The notes beneath the pieces were generated by a model. It saw nothing but the letters and a program-made list of their open reading frames with translations, was not told the DNA's origin and ran no database searches. A stretch of DNA of 64,000 nt from Notolepis coatsorum. Its lineage: Eukaryota; Chordata; Actinopteri; Aulopiformes; Paralepididae. Positions 31,347 through 41,774 of this stretch are shown here, piece by piece. Every line of letters starts with the position of its first letter. Positions within the stretch are counted from its first letter, which is position 1. The position numbers and the translations under genes are program-made. The stretch covers positions 41,695,766 to 41,759,765 of the forward strand of contig OZ020593.1 in the NCBI GenBank assembly GCA_963971535.1. The letters are read 5' to 3'.

Positions 31347-32192
31347 TATTGAATTGAAAACCTTTATTTATCCCGAGGGGATATTAAGATGTCCTTTACA
31401 GCATAAGCAGCGTAACAGCAATTTAAAAACAGCAATTAAAAAACAGTTTATACATAACATACATAACATACACATGTGTTAAAAACAAGATGGACAAGTA
31501 CACAGGGATACAAAATAGCTCAAATAGGACAAAAAATAGCAAAAAAAGTGGTGAAAAAGAAACAAGTCCAATCATGAATGTGTTGTTAAATAATTAAATT
31601 AATTTGTTACAGTCCACAACCCAGCTCCTCCAGTCTACTGGCCCTGCTTGGTTGTGGAGCCTGATTGCCACCGGCACAAAGGACTGCCCAAAGCGCTTTG
31701 TGGTATGTCGGGGCGGGGATGAGTCTGTGGCTAAACGTGGACCACATTGCGGTCAGCTCATCATAGAGGGGGTGGCAGGGGTTCTCAAGGATAGCATGCA
31801 CCTTCCTCCTCGTCCTCCCCTCTGCCACCACCTCCAGACTGTCCAGGTCCGCTCCCACCACAGAGCTTGCTTTTTTTTTACCAGTTTGTTTATTTTGTCT
31901 GTGTTGGTGTTGCCCCCCCAGCATACCACAGCGAAAAAGAGGGCACCAGCAACCACAGACTGGTAGAACATCTGCAGACATTAAAAGACCTGAGCCCTCT
32001 CTGCTCTGTCCCTTCCTGTAGAGGGCCTCTGTGTTGTCCGTCCAGTCCAGTTTGTTGTTCATGAGAACACCCAGGAATTTGTAGTTCTCCACCCTTTCCA
32101 CCTCCACCCCCTGGATGATGATGAGAGTTGGGGGCTTCCTCTTGCTCCGCCGATGGTCCACCACCATCTCCACCACCACCACCACCACCATA
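31347..32192 (-). mobile_element. Rex1-like LINE 3' end nested in SINE
   Basis: A 5'-truncated LINE: coding for the RT C-terminal region followed by a 3' UTR and a tail reading AATAAAGG then TTTTCAATTCAA. It lies inside SINE copy 3 between GAGGAGTA and ACGCGTGGG. Other LINE families in the window have different tails, so this is a separate family. Confidence 0.75.
31607..32190 (-). pseudogene. LINE ORF2 C-terminal fragment
   Basis: The reading frame contains VERVENYKFLGVLMNNKLDW, TEALYRKGQS, VGADLDSLEVVAEG, NPCHPLYDELTAMWSTFSHR and then basic sequence to the stop. These blocks match the region after the catalytic palm in Rex1/CR1-like fish LINEs, where they form the thumb and a C-terminal basic domain. 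Frameshifts are probable around the middle (after GQSREGSGLLMSAD). The upstream RT core is absent by 5' truncation. Confidence 0.75.
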
Positions 32193-32409
32193 ACGCGTGG
32201 GAGGCTCACGCTGCCCCCGATACTTCCTGTCTCTGCTGTGCAGGCGTCACCCAACTGACCTATAGGAGTCGCTGGCCACAACGTCCAATCCCCACCCATC
32301 GACTTCCACCCGCTACCTCTGCCAATTGAGATATATGACCAATGCTGACACCGGGATTCAAGACCGGAGTTTCTTGTGTGACGGATCATACTGGGTCTGC
32401 GTTGTGTTT

Positions 32410-32520
32410 GATGTTAAATGTTAAATGAGAATGTCCCGAGGGGGAGTCGAACAGGGGGCTCCCGCGTCCGCGGGCGACGACACAGACCGCTGCACTAAGA
32501 AGTGGATCCACTCCTAACTA
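32410..32520 (-). repeat. tRNA-like second SINE head inside SINE copy 3
   Basis: Read on the minus strand: TTAGTGCAGCGGTCTGTGTC (A-box-like) and CTGTTCGACTCCCC (B-box-like) with GCCCGCGGACGCGGG between. It does not match the head of copies 1 and 2, so it is either a different tRNA-derived SINE inserted in copy 3 or a hybrid head. Not called as a tRNA gene, since the acceptor stem is not evident. Confidence 0.5.
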
Positions 32521-32952
32521 CCGTACCTATGCGTCTATTAACCCTGTTATGGGGAAGTGAGTTTAATTTACCAGCCCGCACTGCCACAGTCACCCGTCAA
32601 CACACCTGTTTCAGTGACTGTGGACCCCACGGACTTCCCCGTTACACTTGCATTGGTGACGAGCGCAATCTCCGCTATGCCACCCAGCCGCCCCTCAAGC
32701 TAGCCTAGCTTAGCACAAATTAATGGTAGTGAATATGGATCAGCTACCTAGCTGTTGACGAAAAACACATCTCCCAGAGTTTTAAGTTAGGCTAGTGGTC
32801 CGTATCCGCTTCCATTGATTTGTGCTAAGCTAGGCTCGCTTGCAGCCGGATAGCCTTCTACTGAACACAGAGAGGAAATTGGTATCTATCTTCTTGTCTG
32901 ACTCTGGAGAAGACAGTAAGCACATTACCATAATGTTAGCATGTTCCTTTAA

Positions 32953-33610
32953 AACAAATAGAAGACACTGACAATAGTGTTTTTACTATATTGGAGTTAC
33001 GCCTATGACACACCTACTGTATACCAGTAGGCTACACCAAAACAACAAGCCCCATAGTAGGCCTGTTCAGCACTTAGTAATAACAATATTAGTTATTATC
33101 AATGTTTGGGAATACTTAGCATTACTGTAACTAAGTAATAATTTTTTTTTATATAATTTGTGGAATACACTTATGTCCTTTTGTATTGTTATCAAACTAT
33201 ATTAATTATGGATCTATGATTAGGTAACATATACCATATATAACTTTAAACTGTTAGTAAAACCATAGGTTGGGTCCACAGAGGTGAAACATAGCTAACT
33301 GGTTCAGGCTGTGTGGAATAGATATTTATCCACAGAGAGGCAGTCGATCTGATAAATCAGCTGCTCGCCGACCCATTTATTTATTTTGGGGATGTCTCTA
33401 ATGAGCACTGACCTAAATTCAAACACAAATTAATGTCATGTCCTCATTTACTCTTTAGGTCAATTGAAAAAGCCAAGTAGCTTACATTTTCCCCCTACAA
33501 ATATTAGGTTTGTGGTAAGAGAGATTTTCTACTAAAACGGTTTTGCATGGAGCTTTTGCTACATTGTGTTCCATGAAAAAGCTATGCTCTGAGCAGGGTA
33601 TGGCAGCTTT
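32953..33610. other. Unassigned AT-rich spacer between MITE copies
   Basis: No gene or repeat end recognised. Confidence 0.4.
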
Positions 33611-33820
33611 TTAAAGGCACACACCAACCATTCCCACCATTGTGGGAAATGCACTTACTGTTAAATGTAAGTAATAATATGATTGAATATAACTGCACTT
33701 TAACTGTTCCACAAGAGGGCGCTATAGGCATAAGGAGACGCAGCTGTAGCAGCTGACGTCAGGTAGCAGGTATAAGGGAATGTTCCCTCCCCCTCTGTCT
33801 CTCTCACTCTAGCTCTCAAG

Positions 33821-35456
33821 GGCCCTCATTTATCAACGTGGCGTACGCACAGATATGTGCGTAACCCGTGCGTACGATAATTTCTAAGCAAAGTGTGGGA
33901 TTTATCAATTTGAACTTGTGCTTGACTTTGTGCGTATATTTAAGCACAGGTCGGACCATGCGTAGTTGGCGCCCGTTGGTAGAATATATTATTACAACAA
34001 GGAAATAAGCTTCTGTGCATTAGTTTCAACACTGGCATGTTCTGTATGAACCGTAATTCATTATAGTTCATTGTAAAATAGCAACAGTAGTGTAATTATG
34101 GTCAAAACCCTATAAATAGCATTTGGAATAATAGGTCTTTATCTCCGAATGAATGGAGCATGGTTTATATAGCGTTATCGGAATATACGGGGTGTACTGA
34201 CTGACTGCGCTCCGCGTAACTCAACTTGTTATTATTTTGCGCACAGACCGCAGAAACACAGGAACGTTTTGATTATATTTAAAAGGCTTTACGTTAAACG
34301 AAACAAGTGGAATTTCGAAGCTGTAAGCAGAATACAAGTCATATGAACACCCACGATATAGTGTTCTTCCCCTTCCTACTGTATAAGAAAGAATAAAAAA
34401 CGCATTGCAATGAGACCAGGGTGTATGTGTATTACAAAACCCTTGCAATAATGTGTCTTAAATGAATGAAAAGCATACATGCTCTGGCTCACTACCCACT
34501 TTCAAAAACACTCTCAAAAAACACCTACGTGAGACGTGTAAAATGTGTGTGTCCCCCCTACCCAACCCCCACCCACCCAACCCCACCCCACTCCACCCAC
34601 CCAACCTCCTCCAATGTACAGTTTCTACGTCAAATGTATATACACTCTTTTTCTGGACACTTTTGTATCACAAACAGTACTGTATTTGCAAATCTGATAT
34701 GTCATAAATGTATAGATGTAGCAGTACTGTCTATCTGTATGTCATGTATGTCATATATGTTATGATGAATTGAAAATGGGGGACCCTGATGTAAACAAGA
34801 CGAAAGTCTTTCTCTGGTCTGCATCCCCTTAACAATTGTATGTATTGAGCTGTACTGTACTGTACCCATTCTGCAATCTGTTAATAAACTTTTCAATCAA
34901 TCAATCAATCAACACAGAGCATATATCGTGTGGGTGATATGACTTGTATTATGCTTACAGTTACAGAATTCCACGTATTTAGTTTTACAATGTCAAAGCC
35001 TTTTAATATAAATCAAAACGTTCCCGTATTTCTGCAATCTATGCGCAAATTTAATAAGGAGTTGAGGTAGATACACACTCAGAACGTATTACATGCTGGT
35101 ATGCTGATAGACTCAGAGTAAGTCAGCCTTTTATTTATCCCATAACACGCGTTGTGTCTTCTTGGTTCGGCAGCGCCTCAGTGAACAATCTCCCGTGAAG
35201 TTTCTCAGAGTTCCGCTCGGGTCAGTCCATTATTTCACATCCCATGGGGGGTGTTTCATCACTTTCATGACCATATATGGATAATCATGCACAAGCATTG
35301 ACGGTAGAACAAAGGTATTTATCAACACGGAGGAGCGTAGGACCTGTGTACGCACGGTTGATAAATCCTGTTTTTTTTGTGCGTGCACACATTCTAAATT
35401 CTGTGCTTACGTATGAAAATAGAATACTTTCTAAGAAAAATTTATAAATGAGGGCC
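33821..35456. mobile_element. Fold-back element with long inverted arms in copia LTR
   Basis: The termini are GGCCCTCATTTATCAACG and, inverted, GGCCCTCATTTATAAATT; target duplication is AAG (33,818-33,820; 35,457-35,459). Long inverted arms are visible: GGAACGTTTTGATTATATTT with AAAGGCTTTACG and ATACAAGTCATATGA on the left (34,258-34,350) recur inverted at 34,920-35,030. A 3-bp duplication suggests PIF/Harbinger-like or CMC mobilisation. A family A LINE 3' end is nested at its centre. No coding capacity. Confidence 0.82.
34475..34912 (+). mobile_element. Family A LINE 3' end in the fold-back element
   Basis: Starts within the ORF2 C-terminus (LPTFKNTLKKHLRET near 34,495-34,540), continues through the 3' UTR (CAGTACTGTCTATCTGTATG, GGGGGACCCTGATGTAAAC) and ends TTAATAAAC then AATC repeats. 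It is the best 3' end of the family in the plus orientation. Confidence 0.88.
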
Positions 35457-35573
35457 AAGGAGAGCAGGTCTCGTGGTGGAAATGTACATATGAAATAAAC
35501 CACGCCAGTTAAGGCTAAAGAGGACCTCGTTGTCATGACCAGTTATTTTGCTCCCCAGGTGACTCTGTCAACA

Positions 35574-35587
35574 GGTTATGGGCCCAG
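35574..35587 (+). promoter_or_regulatory. Copia primer-binding site for half-tRNA(iMet)
   Basis: GGTTATGGGCCCAG directly follows the 5' LTR. It is complementary to the anticodon arm of initiator tRNA-Met (CTGGGCCCATAACC), not to the tRNA 3' end. Drosophila copia is the classic example of priming by a cleaved half of tRNA(iMet); this supports the same for this element. Confidence 0.85.
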
Positions 35588-35711
35588 ATCACGGAAGAGC
35601 AAAAATAACGATAGCTAGTTAGCTGAAAAGTTTAGGCTAGTTTAGCAGCGGGAGAACCGCGTGACGCTAAAGCTAAGCTAACGGGCAGCTAAGCTAAGCT
35701 ACAATCAAAAG

Positions 35712-36406
35712 ATGGCGACAAGAGGCAGGAGCAAGTGGCCCACGTTTAACGGAAGGGCAGAAGAATACAAGCTCTGGGAAGAGCGGATGTTGTGCTGTAT
35801 GCACGGAGTGGGGCTGAAAAAGACAATTTTGACGGGCCTCACGGGAGAAATAACGGAGGCCGCGCAAGCCCTGGATACAAAACTGAATGCTGACGCATAC
35901 TGCGAGCTAGCACCACTTCTAGACAACACAAGCTTGGGGCTGATATTCCGGGACACAAAGGGCAAAGTCCGAGAGAGTCTAAAAGTGTTAAGAGAACACT
36001 ACATCGGCAGAGGTAGGTCCCGGATTGTATCCCTGTATATAACTTTGACCACGCTGAAGAAAGCTAACACAGAGACTGTGACTGAATACGTCATCAGGGC
36101 GGAACAGATCATCACGGCGCTCAAGAGTGCAGGAGAAGCACCGAGCGATGGACTAATGATGGCGATGGTTATGAGGGGACTACCGGAGATGTATAAACCA
36201 TTCACACTGTTGGTGACACACAGTTCAGCGGACATGTCGCTGGGGGAGTTCAAGGCCAAGCTGCAGAACTTCGAGGCCTCAGAAGACTCAGACCCGGTCG
36301 CCGAAGAGGCGGGAGAAAGGGTAATGAAGGCCCGGGCAGCGCCAAAGAAAAAGACCGGACCCCTGACGGAGATGGCGTGTTGGCGATGTGGAGAAAAGGG
36401 TCACCG
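35712..36406 (+). pseudogene. Copia gag, N-terminal part
   Basis: From the Met at 35,712, 138 bp after the PBS, about 231 residues follow: WPTFNGRAEEYKLWEERM typical of copia gag (UBN2-type), LKVLREHYIGRG, VTEYVIRAEQIITALKSAG, MVMRGLPEMYKPF and the first three ligands of a zinc knuckle (CWRCGEKGH). It would form the virus-like particle and package RNA. An L1 inserted at 36,407 splits the knuckle; the last Cys ligand lies beyond it. The frame then runs on into the L1 for 500 more codons, making a 734-codon chimera. Confidence 0.88.
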
Positions 36407-38184
36407 GGTAGAACACTTTAGATGTCTTGGAGTTGAAATATTCCCTACTATATGCCAAACGGTGAAGTATAATTATACAAGAGTCCAAGATAGGATCACA
36501 AATTACTTTGACAGGTGGTCAAAACTTAAAAACTCTGTACAGGCCAGAGTATCAATAGTTAAGATGGATGTTTTACCTAGAATCAACTTCTTTAGCTCAA
36601 TGTTGCCGTTACCCCCCCCCCCCCCCCCCCCTGCTGGTTACTGGAAAAAATTACACTCCGCCGCATATACATTTATTTGGAACAACAAACCTCCACGAAT
36701 AAAAAGATCCACCGCACAGAGAAACAAAGCCGACGGAGGTTTAGCATTTCCAGACTTCTACCACTATTTTAAAGCGTTCTCTTTAAGACCACTGATCACC
36801 TGGTTTGATTCTCAAGCATCTGTATCCTGGAGAACATTAGAAGAAAACATAGTGGCACCACATAGACTGCAGGATATAGTATACACCAAATTATCAATTA
36901 AGCAATGCGACTTGAAATTTGGCCCGCTTATTACACATGTGATCCGGATATGGCGTGACACACAGAAAAAATTTACTAACCAACATAAATGGCATAGCCA
37001 TTCTCCCCTATTTAATAACAATGCACTCCTTATTGCACAACGACCTATCAGATATCCCAAATGGGAAAAGCAGGGCATACATACATTGGGAGATATCTTC
37101 AACAAACGGGGTTTCTGTAGCTATCAAGATATTCATAACAAATTTAACCTCACCAGCTCCTCTTATTATTTCTATATACAGTTATTAGCAACTTTGAAGG
37201 CTCATGGAGTCCCATTAAAGATACCACTTGAGCACCACAGATATCACAAATTCTTTTATGAAAGGGAGACATCGAGAGGCTTCGTCTCTGACTTTTATCA
37301 TCACTTACTTACGTCTTCGTATGGAATCCTTCCCCTAGACTCAGTTTGGAGGAAGGATATACCAGACTTGGAAGTAGATTTTGATTGGCCTGAAGTCTGG
37401 GCAAACGTTCGATTAGCGTCACGCAACCCGGATCATCAACAGATTAATCTTAATTTTATTCATAGGACTTACCTGACTCCTATAAGATTGAACCGAATGG
37501 GGCTTAAACAAGACTCTCTATCCTCCTTGTGTCTAAAGGGTGATATTGGTACATTTATGCATATGTATTGGGAATGCCCCCCTGTTAAGATATTCTGGGA
37601 AGAAGTAATCATGCAATTATCAGAATTTTTATCTCTGACCATACCTGTACTTCCTTCGGTATTGTTGCTGAATAATGTCTCTCAGTTATCACACTCTGTA
37701 CATGTAAAGAGGCTAATCTTGTCCGGTATTACGGCTGCCAAAAAGCTAATAGCATCACGTTGGATTCAGCCAGATAAAATGTGCCTGAAGGTTTGGATTC
37801 TTACCTATCTTGATGTGATTTATTTAGAGATATCTACTGCACGAATCCTAGGTGTTAATGAAGCCAGCATAGCAATTTGGTCAGTTGTGGTGGAGAAGAT
37901 AAAGCATAGCATATGAATTTGTAATCCTTGGTTAGAAACGAAATAATGGATGGATTATCCAAGGGGGGTCCTGAGAGGGGGGAAGAAGAGCGAGCAAGAG
38001 CATATGTATGTATTGTATTGTATTGTAAGTATTATGTATATATCTCGTAACCTACATTTATATTGATTAAAATACTGGACTGCATAGTCCTGTGATTTAT
38101 TGTGGATATTTACTGTTAATGTTTGTGTGTCTAGTTTTATGTCATGTCAAAGAAATTAAAAAAAATTTAAAATTTAAAAAAAGA
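36407..38184 (+). mobile_element. 5'-truncated L1-like LINE inserted in copia gag
   Basis: A 16-bp duplication GAGAAAAGGGTCACCG flanks it (36,391-36,406 and 38,185-38,200). Coding sequence is the L1/Tx1 ORF2 C-terminal half: FRCLGVEIFPT, VSIVKMDVLPRINFFSSMLP, FIWNNKPPRIKRST, DGGLAFPDFYHYFKAF, the late MYWECPPVKIFWEE (Cys/His-rich tail) and a stop at 37,914-37,916. A C run (36,612-36,631) encodes a Pro stretch. The 3' UTR ends in an A-rich tail. A long TSD and poly(A) are the usual products of L1-type retrotransposition. Confidence 0.93.
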
Positions 38185-38200
38185 GAGAAAAGGGTCACCG

Positions 38201-38563
38201 AAAAGATGAGTGCATAAAAACCGTTTGGTGTAGTTTCTGTGGAACTTCGGGACACGCGGACAGAGTGTGTAGAAAGAAGCGCGAACAGAGCGCTCGGTAC
38301 GCGCAAGATACGTGCAAGATGACGGCTGTGTGCAAGATGGCGGCAGCGGTGGACGTGAGGCAAGTCGAGACGACGCCCGGAGAGTGGCGGGAAGAGAGGA
38401 CTTCACCTTCGGGGCACAGACAGCATACGTCAGCCAGTCAACGCAGCAGCAGCAGGTCCAAAGGAAGGGACTGATCGTGGACACAGGTGCGTCATCCCAC
38501 ATTATCAACGACAGGAACTGATTCAAGAACTTTGACAGCACCTTCGAGCCGGAGAGACACAGC
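38201..38563 (+). pseudogene. Copia gag C-terminus and protease
   Basis: Downstream of the L1, the coding sense of gag resumes with the final Cys of the first knuckle and a second knuckle, CSFCGTSGHADRVC (about 38,230-38,272). After a frameshift around 38,385 comes the aspartic protease motif IVDTGASSHIIND (about 38,474-38,515), in which DTG is the catalytic triad. A stop codon at 38,519-38,521 interrupts the frame just after. The protease would process the gag-pol polyprotein. Confidence 0.83.
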
Positions 38564-39523
38564 ATGGAGCTGGCAGACGGGAAGCGCACATTCGGGTTGG
38601 CGCAGGGGAGAGGATACGCACAGGTATGCCTCATAGACAGTGAGGGGCGCCGGTGTACAGTGACGTTGAAGAACGCCCTCTACATACCCTCGTTCCCGCA
38701 AGAACTATTCTCTGTAAAATCTGCTACTGCAAACAGTGCCAAAGTGTTCTTCAATGAAGGTAAAGATGTTCTTGTAGAGCCTGACGGTACGAGGTTTAAC
38801 ATTGAGGTGTACAAGAGAATGTATTATCTACAAACAGAATGTAATGAAAATGATATGTGTAATGTCAGTCATGATATTCAGACATGGCATGAGATCATGG
38901 GTCATTGTAATTACGAGGATATACCGAAGCTGCAGGCGGTGACAGTAGGCATGCACATTAACGGTGAAAAGCATAGACCTAACAAAGAATGTGATGTGTG
39001 TATAAAGGGAAAGTTCACTCAAACAAGGAACAGAGGTCCCACGGAAAAGGTAAAGACACCACTTGAGCTAGTTAACACAGATCTAGCCGGTTCAGTAAAC
39101 AATGAGTCCATAGGTGGCTTTAAATATGTGCAGTCTTTCACAGATGTGTGTACAGGGGCAGTGTTTGTTTACTTTCTCAGAGCAAAGAGTGACACACTCC
39201 AGGCCACAGAAAAATTCCTTGCAGATGTAGCTCCATATGGCAGCATAAAATGCTTAAGGTCCGATAACGGAACAGAGTTCACAAATAGAGAGTTCCAATC
39301 ACTGCTGAGAAGGAACAAGATCAGACACGAGACGTCCTGTCCTTACTCCCCGCACCAGAACGGGATAGCAGAGAGGGAAGGACGCACTCTTTTCGAAATG
39401 GCTAGGTGTAAGCTAATAGATGGTAACTTATCTAAGAGTCTATGGCATTATGCGGTACAAGAAGCCGCTTACACCAGAAATCGGTGTTTTAACAAGCACT
39501 GGCAGGAAAAAGGTGTGATCTAG
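38564..39523 (+). pseudogene. Copia protease tail and integrase
   Basis: A 319-codon frame continuing the protease region, then the GAG-pre-integrase zinc-binding module (TWHEIMGHCNYEDIPKL, later CDVCIKGK, giving an HHCC set) and the integrase core. Visible acidic triad: first Asp in VNTDLAG, second Asp in RSDNGTEF, third Glu in HQNGIAEREGRT, as expected for a DDE integrase. This catalyses insertion of cDNA into the genome. The frame ends at 39,523 in a frameshift, and coding sense resumes at 39,529 in another frame. Confidence 0.88.
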
Positions 39524-39528
39524 CCAGG

Positions 39529-39972
39529 ATGCACAAGTTTGGGTCAGTGTGTTATGCTTACCAACAGGACAGAGGAAAGCTCGAGTCCAGGTGTGAAAAA
39601 GGACTTTTTGTAGGGCATGACAAGGACAGCCCCGCTTTTCTAGTCTATTATCCCGGTAAAGGGAAAGTGCAAAAGCACAGGTTAGTAAAGTTTGTCACAA
39701 AGACAACATGTGAGAACGAGACACAGACACAGGAGCCAGAGCTGGACTCCAGAGTAGGGTGTGAGGAAAGAGAGACACCACAGCCTAGTGTACTGAGCAC
39801 AGACATGCAGACAGACGGTCAACAACCCCCAGAGGATGATGACGGGAAGCACCCTAGGGTGACGTCACGTGCCTCATGCAGTGGGAGATATCCCTCCCGG
39901 GAACATAATCCCCCAAAGTATCTGAAAGACTATGCCCATAGAGAAAGTGACGAGGATGACTTACCAGCATAG
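39529..39972 (+). pseudogene. Copia integrase C-terminal region
   Basis: The frame begins MHKFGSVCYAY and contains the SRCEKGLFVGHD block and YPGKGKVQKHRLVKF, which commonly follow the integrase core in copia pol (the GKGK-like domain). An acidic, low-complexity spacer rich in Glu and Pro follows (about residues 65-145), joining integrase to RT. The sequence stops at 39,972 shortly before the RT region. Confidence 0.75.
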
Positions 39973-40057
39973 ATTACTGCTACAGAGTAGTGAGTGGTGT
40001 ACCTCAGACCTTTAAAGAGGCCATGATATCCCCTGAGTCAGGAAATGGGAGAGAGCA

Positions 40058-40286
40058 ATGGATGAGGAGATGAGGTCCCTAGAGGACAATCATACTTTTA
40101 CTCTAACGAAGTTACCAGAGGGTAGACAGACAGTGGGAGGCAAATGGGTGTACTCAATCAAGGAGGGTATTGAAGGACACGACAAGTACAAGGCCAGGTT
40201 TGTAGCTAAAGGCTACAGTCAGAGGGAAGGAATAGACTACGGTGAGACATTCTCCCCTACAGCCAATCTGACCAGTGTACGGGTAG
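40058..40286 (+). pseudogene. Copia reverse transcriptase, N-terminal part
   Basis: EEMRSLEDNHTFTL, GGKWVYSIKEG and YKARFVAKGYSQREGIDY, then ETFSPTANLTSVRVV, match the fingers region of the Ty1/copia RT (RVT_2). Cut at about 40,286 by a family A LINE tail. Confidence 0.88.
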
Positions 40287-40432
40287 TGATTGATTGATTG
40301 ATTGAAAACTTTATTAACAGATTGCAGAATGGGTACGGTACAGTACAGCTCAATACATACAATTGTTAAGGGGATGCAGACCAGAGAAAGACTTTCGTCT
40401 TGTTTATATCAGGGTCTCCCATTTTCAATTCA
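40287..40432 (-). mobile_element. Family A LINE 3' tail inserted in copia RT
   Basis: A TGAT-repeat tail then TTTATTAACAGATTGCAGAA and the family-specific CAGACCAGAGAAAGACTTTC. It is short (about 145 bp) and heavily 5'-truncated, and coding sense of copia RT resumes right after. Confidence 0.9.
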
Positions 40433-41677
40433 GAGAGAAAGTGATGCAGAAGGCAGCTGAAGACAACTTGATTTTACACCAGATGGATGTGAAGACAGCC
40501 TACCTGCACGCACCCATTGATAGAGAGATATATATGGAACAACCTGAAGTTTACGAGAAGAAAGGAGAGAAGCTAGTGTGTAAGCTAGAAAAATCCATTT
40601 ACGGCCTGAAACAGTCTGGGCGAAATTTGAACGAGATGTCTAATTGAAGATCACTTTATACAGAACCCAGTAGACCCCTTTGATTACACAAAGGAGTCAA
40701 AAGAGTCAGGAAAAGTGATAATTGTGATTTGGGTGGATGATTTAATCATCGCAGCAGACAACACTAGAAACCTAGAGCAGGTGAAAGGTATGCTCTCCAC
40801 CAGATTCAAAATGAAAGACCTAGGTAGGTTAAAACATTTTCTAGGCATGGACTTCGAACAGTCTGCCAGTTGTGTAAAAATATCCCAGAAGAGATATGTG
40901 AAAAAGATCCTGAATCGTTTTGACATGCAAGAATGTAGAACTAGGGAAACACCATGTGATCAAAAGCTAGACTACAAAGAGGATGCTCAGAAATTGACAG
41001 ATGTAAAAATTTACATAGAAGCTGTAGGTAGCCTAATTTATTTGACAACATGTACTCGCCCTGACCTATGTTTTGTAGTGAGTAAATTATCACAGCATTT
41101 TGCTGATCCCACAGAAGAGCACTGGATTATAGCAAAACATGTTTTTCGTTATCTCAAAGGCACAGCAGATAAACAGCTTTGTTTCAGAAAGAGCAGCGAG
41201 GGCTTAGGGCTTCAAGCCTATAGTGATGCAGATTGGGCGGCAGACGCCACAGACAGGAGCAGTACCACAGGGTATTGTGTGAGTATGGGTAAAGACAGCT
41301 CACTGGTTTCATGGAAAACAAAGAAACAGCCCACAGTGGCACTATCAACTTGTGAAGCCGAATATATGGCTCTAGCTTTGACAATACAGGAATGTATTTA
41401 TCTAGAACAACTGCTCGAAGGAATGGATACCTATGTATATAAGAAAACTGTTGTTTATGAAGACAACCAGGGAACCATTGCACTTGCTAGAAACCCTGTG
41501 TGCCGACAGAGGTGTAAACATGTGGATATAAAATATCACTTCATTAGATCTGTCATCAGAGTAGAAAGGATGACACTTGTTTACTGTCCTACAGACGACA
41601 TGGTTGCAGACGCTATGACCAAGCCTGTCTCCAAACTGAAATTGAAAAGATTTGCAGGGGTCATGTTTGGTGTGTAA
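40433..41677 (+). pseudogene. Copia reverse transcriptase and RNase H
   Basis: RT resumes with LHQMDVKTAYLHAPIDREIY and EKSIYGLKQSGR (to 40,647, then a frameshift and stop), and continues in the 320-codon frame at 40,715 with the catalytic WVDDLIIAAD. RNase H follows: AYSDADWAADATDRSSTTGY, STCEAEYMALALTIQE, EDNQGTIAL and RCKHVDIKYHF, supplying the D-E-D residues. The frame ends 98 bases before the 3' LTR. The RT is broken between the two frames near 40,640-40,700. Confidence 0.9.
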
Positions 41678-41765
41678 AATATTGCCTGTTATGACTGCCA
41701 TGTTCTTTTGATGTTTTGAACTGTATTTTTTCTTGGAAAAGTTGTACAGTATACACGTCATTCAT

Positions 41766-41774
41766 AAGTGGGAG
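41766..41774 (+). promoter_or_regulatory. Copia polypurine tract
   Basis: AAGTGGGAG directly abuts the 3' LTR start; the site and composition fit priming of plus-strand DNA synthesis. Confidence 0.7.

Larger units (their letters stand above)
31123..32695 (-). mobile_element. Older tRNA-headed SINE, copy 3, with LINE insert
   Basis: The body matches copies 1 and 2 with many differences (AATCCACTTTTTCTCC, TCCCATCCCAATTTCGTAT, AACGCGTGGGAGGCTCACGC). It is flanked by the 16-bp duplication CAAGCTAGCCTAGCTT (31,107-31,122 and 32,696-32,711). A LINE 3' end is inserted at 31,347-32,192, splitting GAGGAGTA from ACGCGTGGG. The head (minus strand from 32,695) starts GGGGCGGCTGGGTGGCATAG. A second tRNA-like sequence interrupts or replaces the head region. 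Confidence 0.78.
30991..32948. mobile_element. Palindromic TTAA-flanked MITE, second copy, with nested SINE
   Basis: TTAA occurs at both ends (30,987-30,990; 32,949-32,952). The left arm (ATTATAGGAAATGTGCTTAC, CCAGAGTCAGACAAGAAGAT, CAATCCGGCTGCAAGCTAGC) is inverted at the right end (32,835-32,948). A SINE of the family seen at 15,241 is inserted at 31,123-32,695. The interior has AGCTAGGCTA words like the 28,920 copy, and its arms show it belongs to the same broader family. Confidence 0.78.
33659..35573 (+). repeat. Ty1/copia 5' LTR (interrupted)
   Basis: LTR sequence is 33,659-33,820 plus 35,460-35,573, about 276 bp in all, matching the 274-bp 3' LTR at 41,775. It starts TG and ends CA. A GAAATAAACC polyadenylation-like word at about 35,492-35,501 is absent from the 3' LTR. 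Confidence 0.92.

Noticed and set aside
31604..31966. Plus-strand frame opposite the Rex1-like fragment
   Set aside because: Shadow of minus-strand LINE coding sequence.
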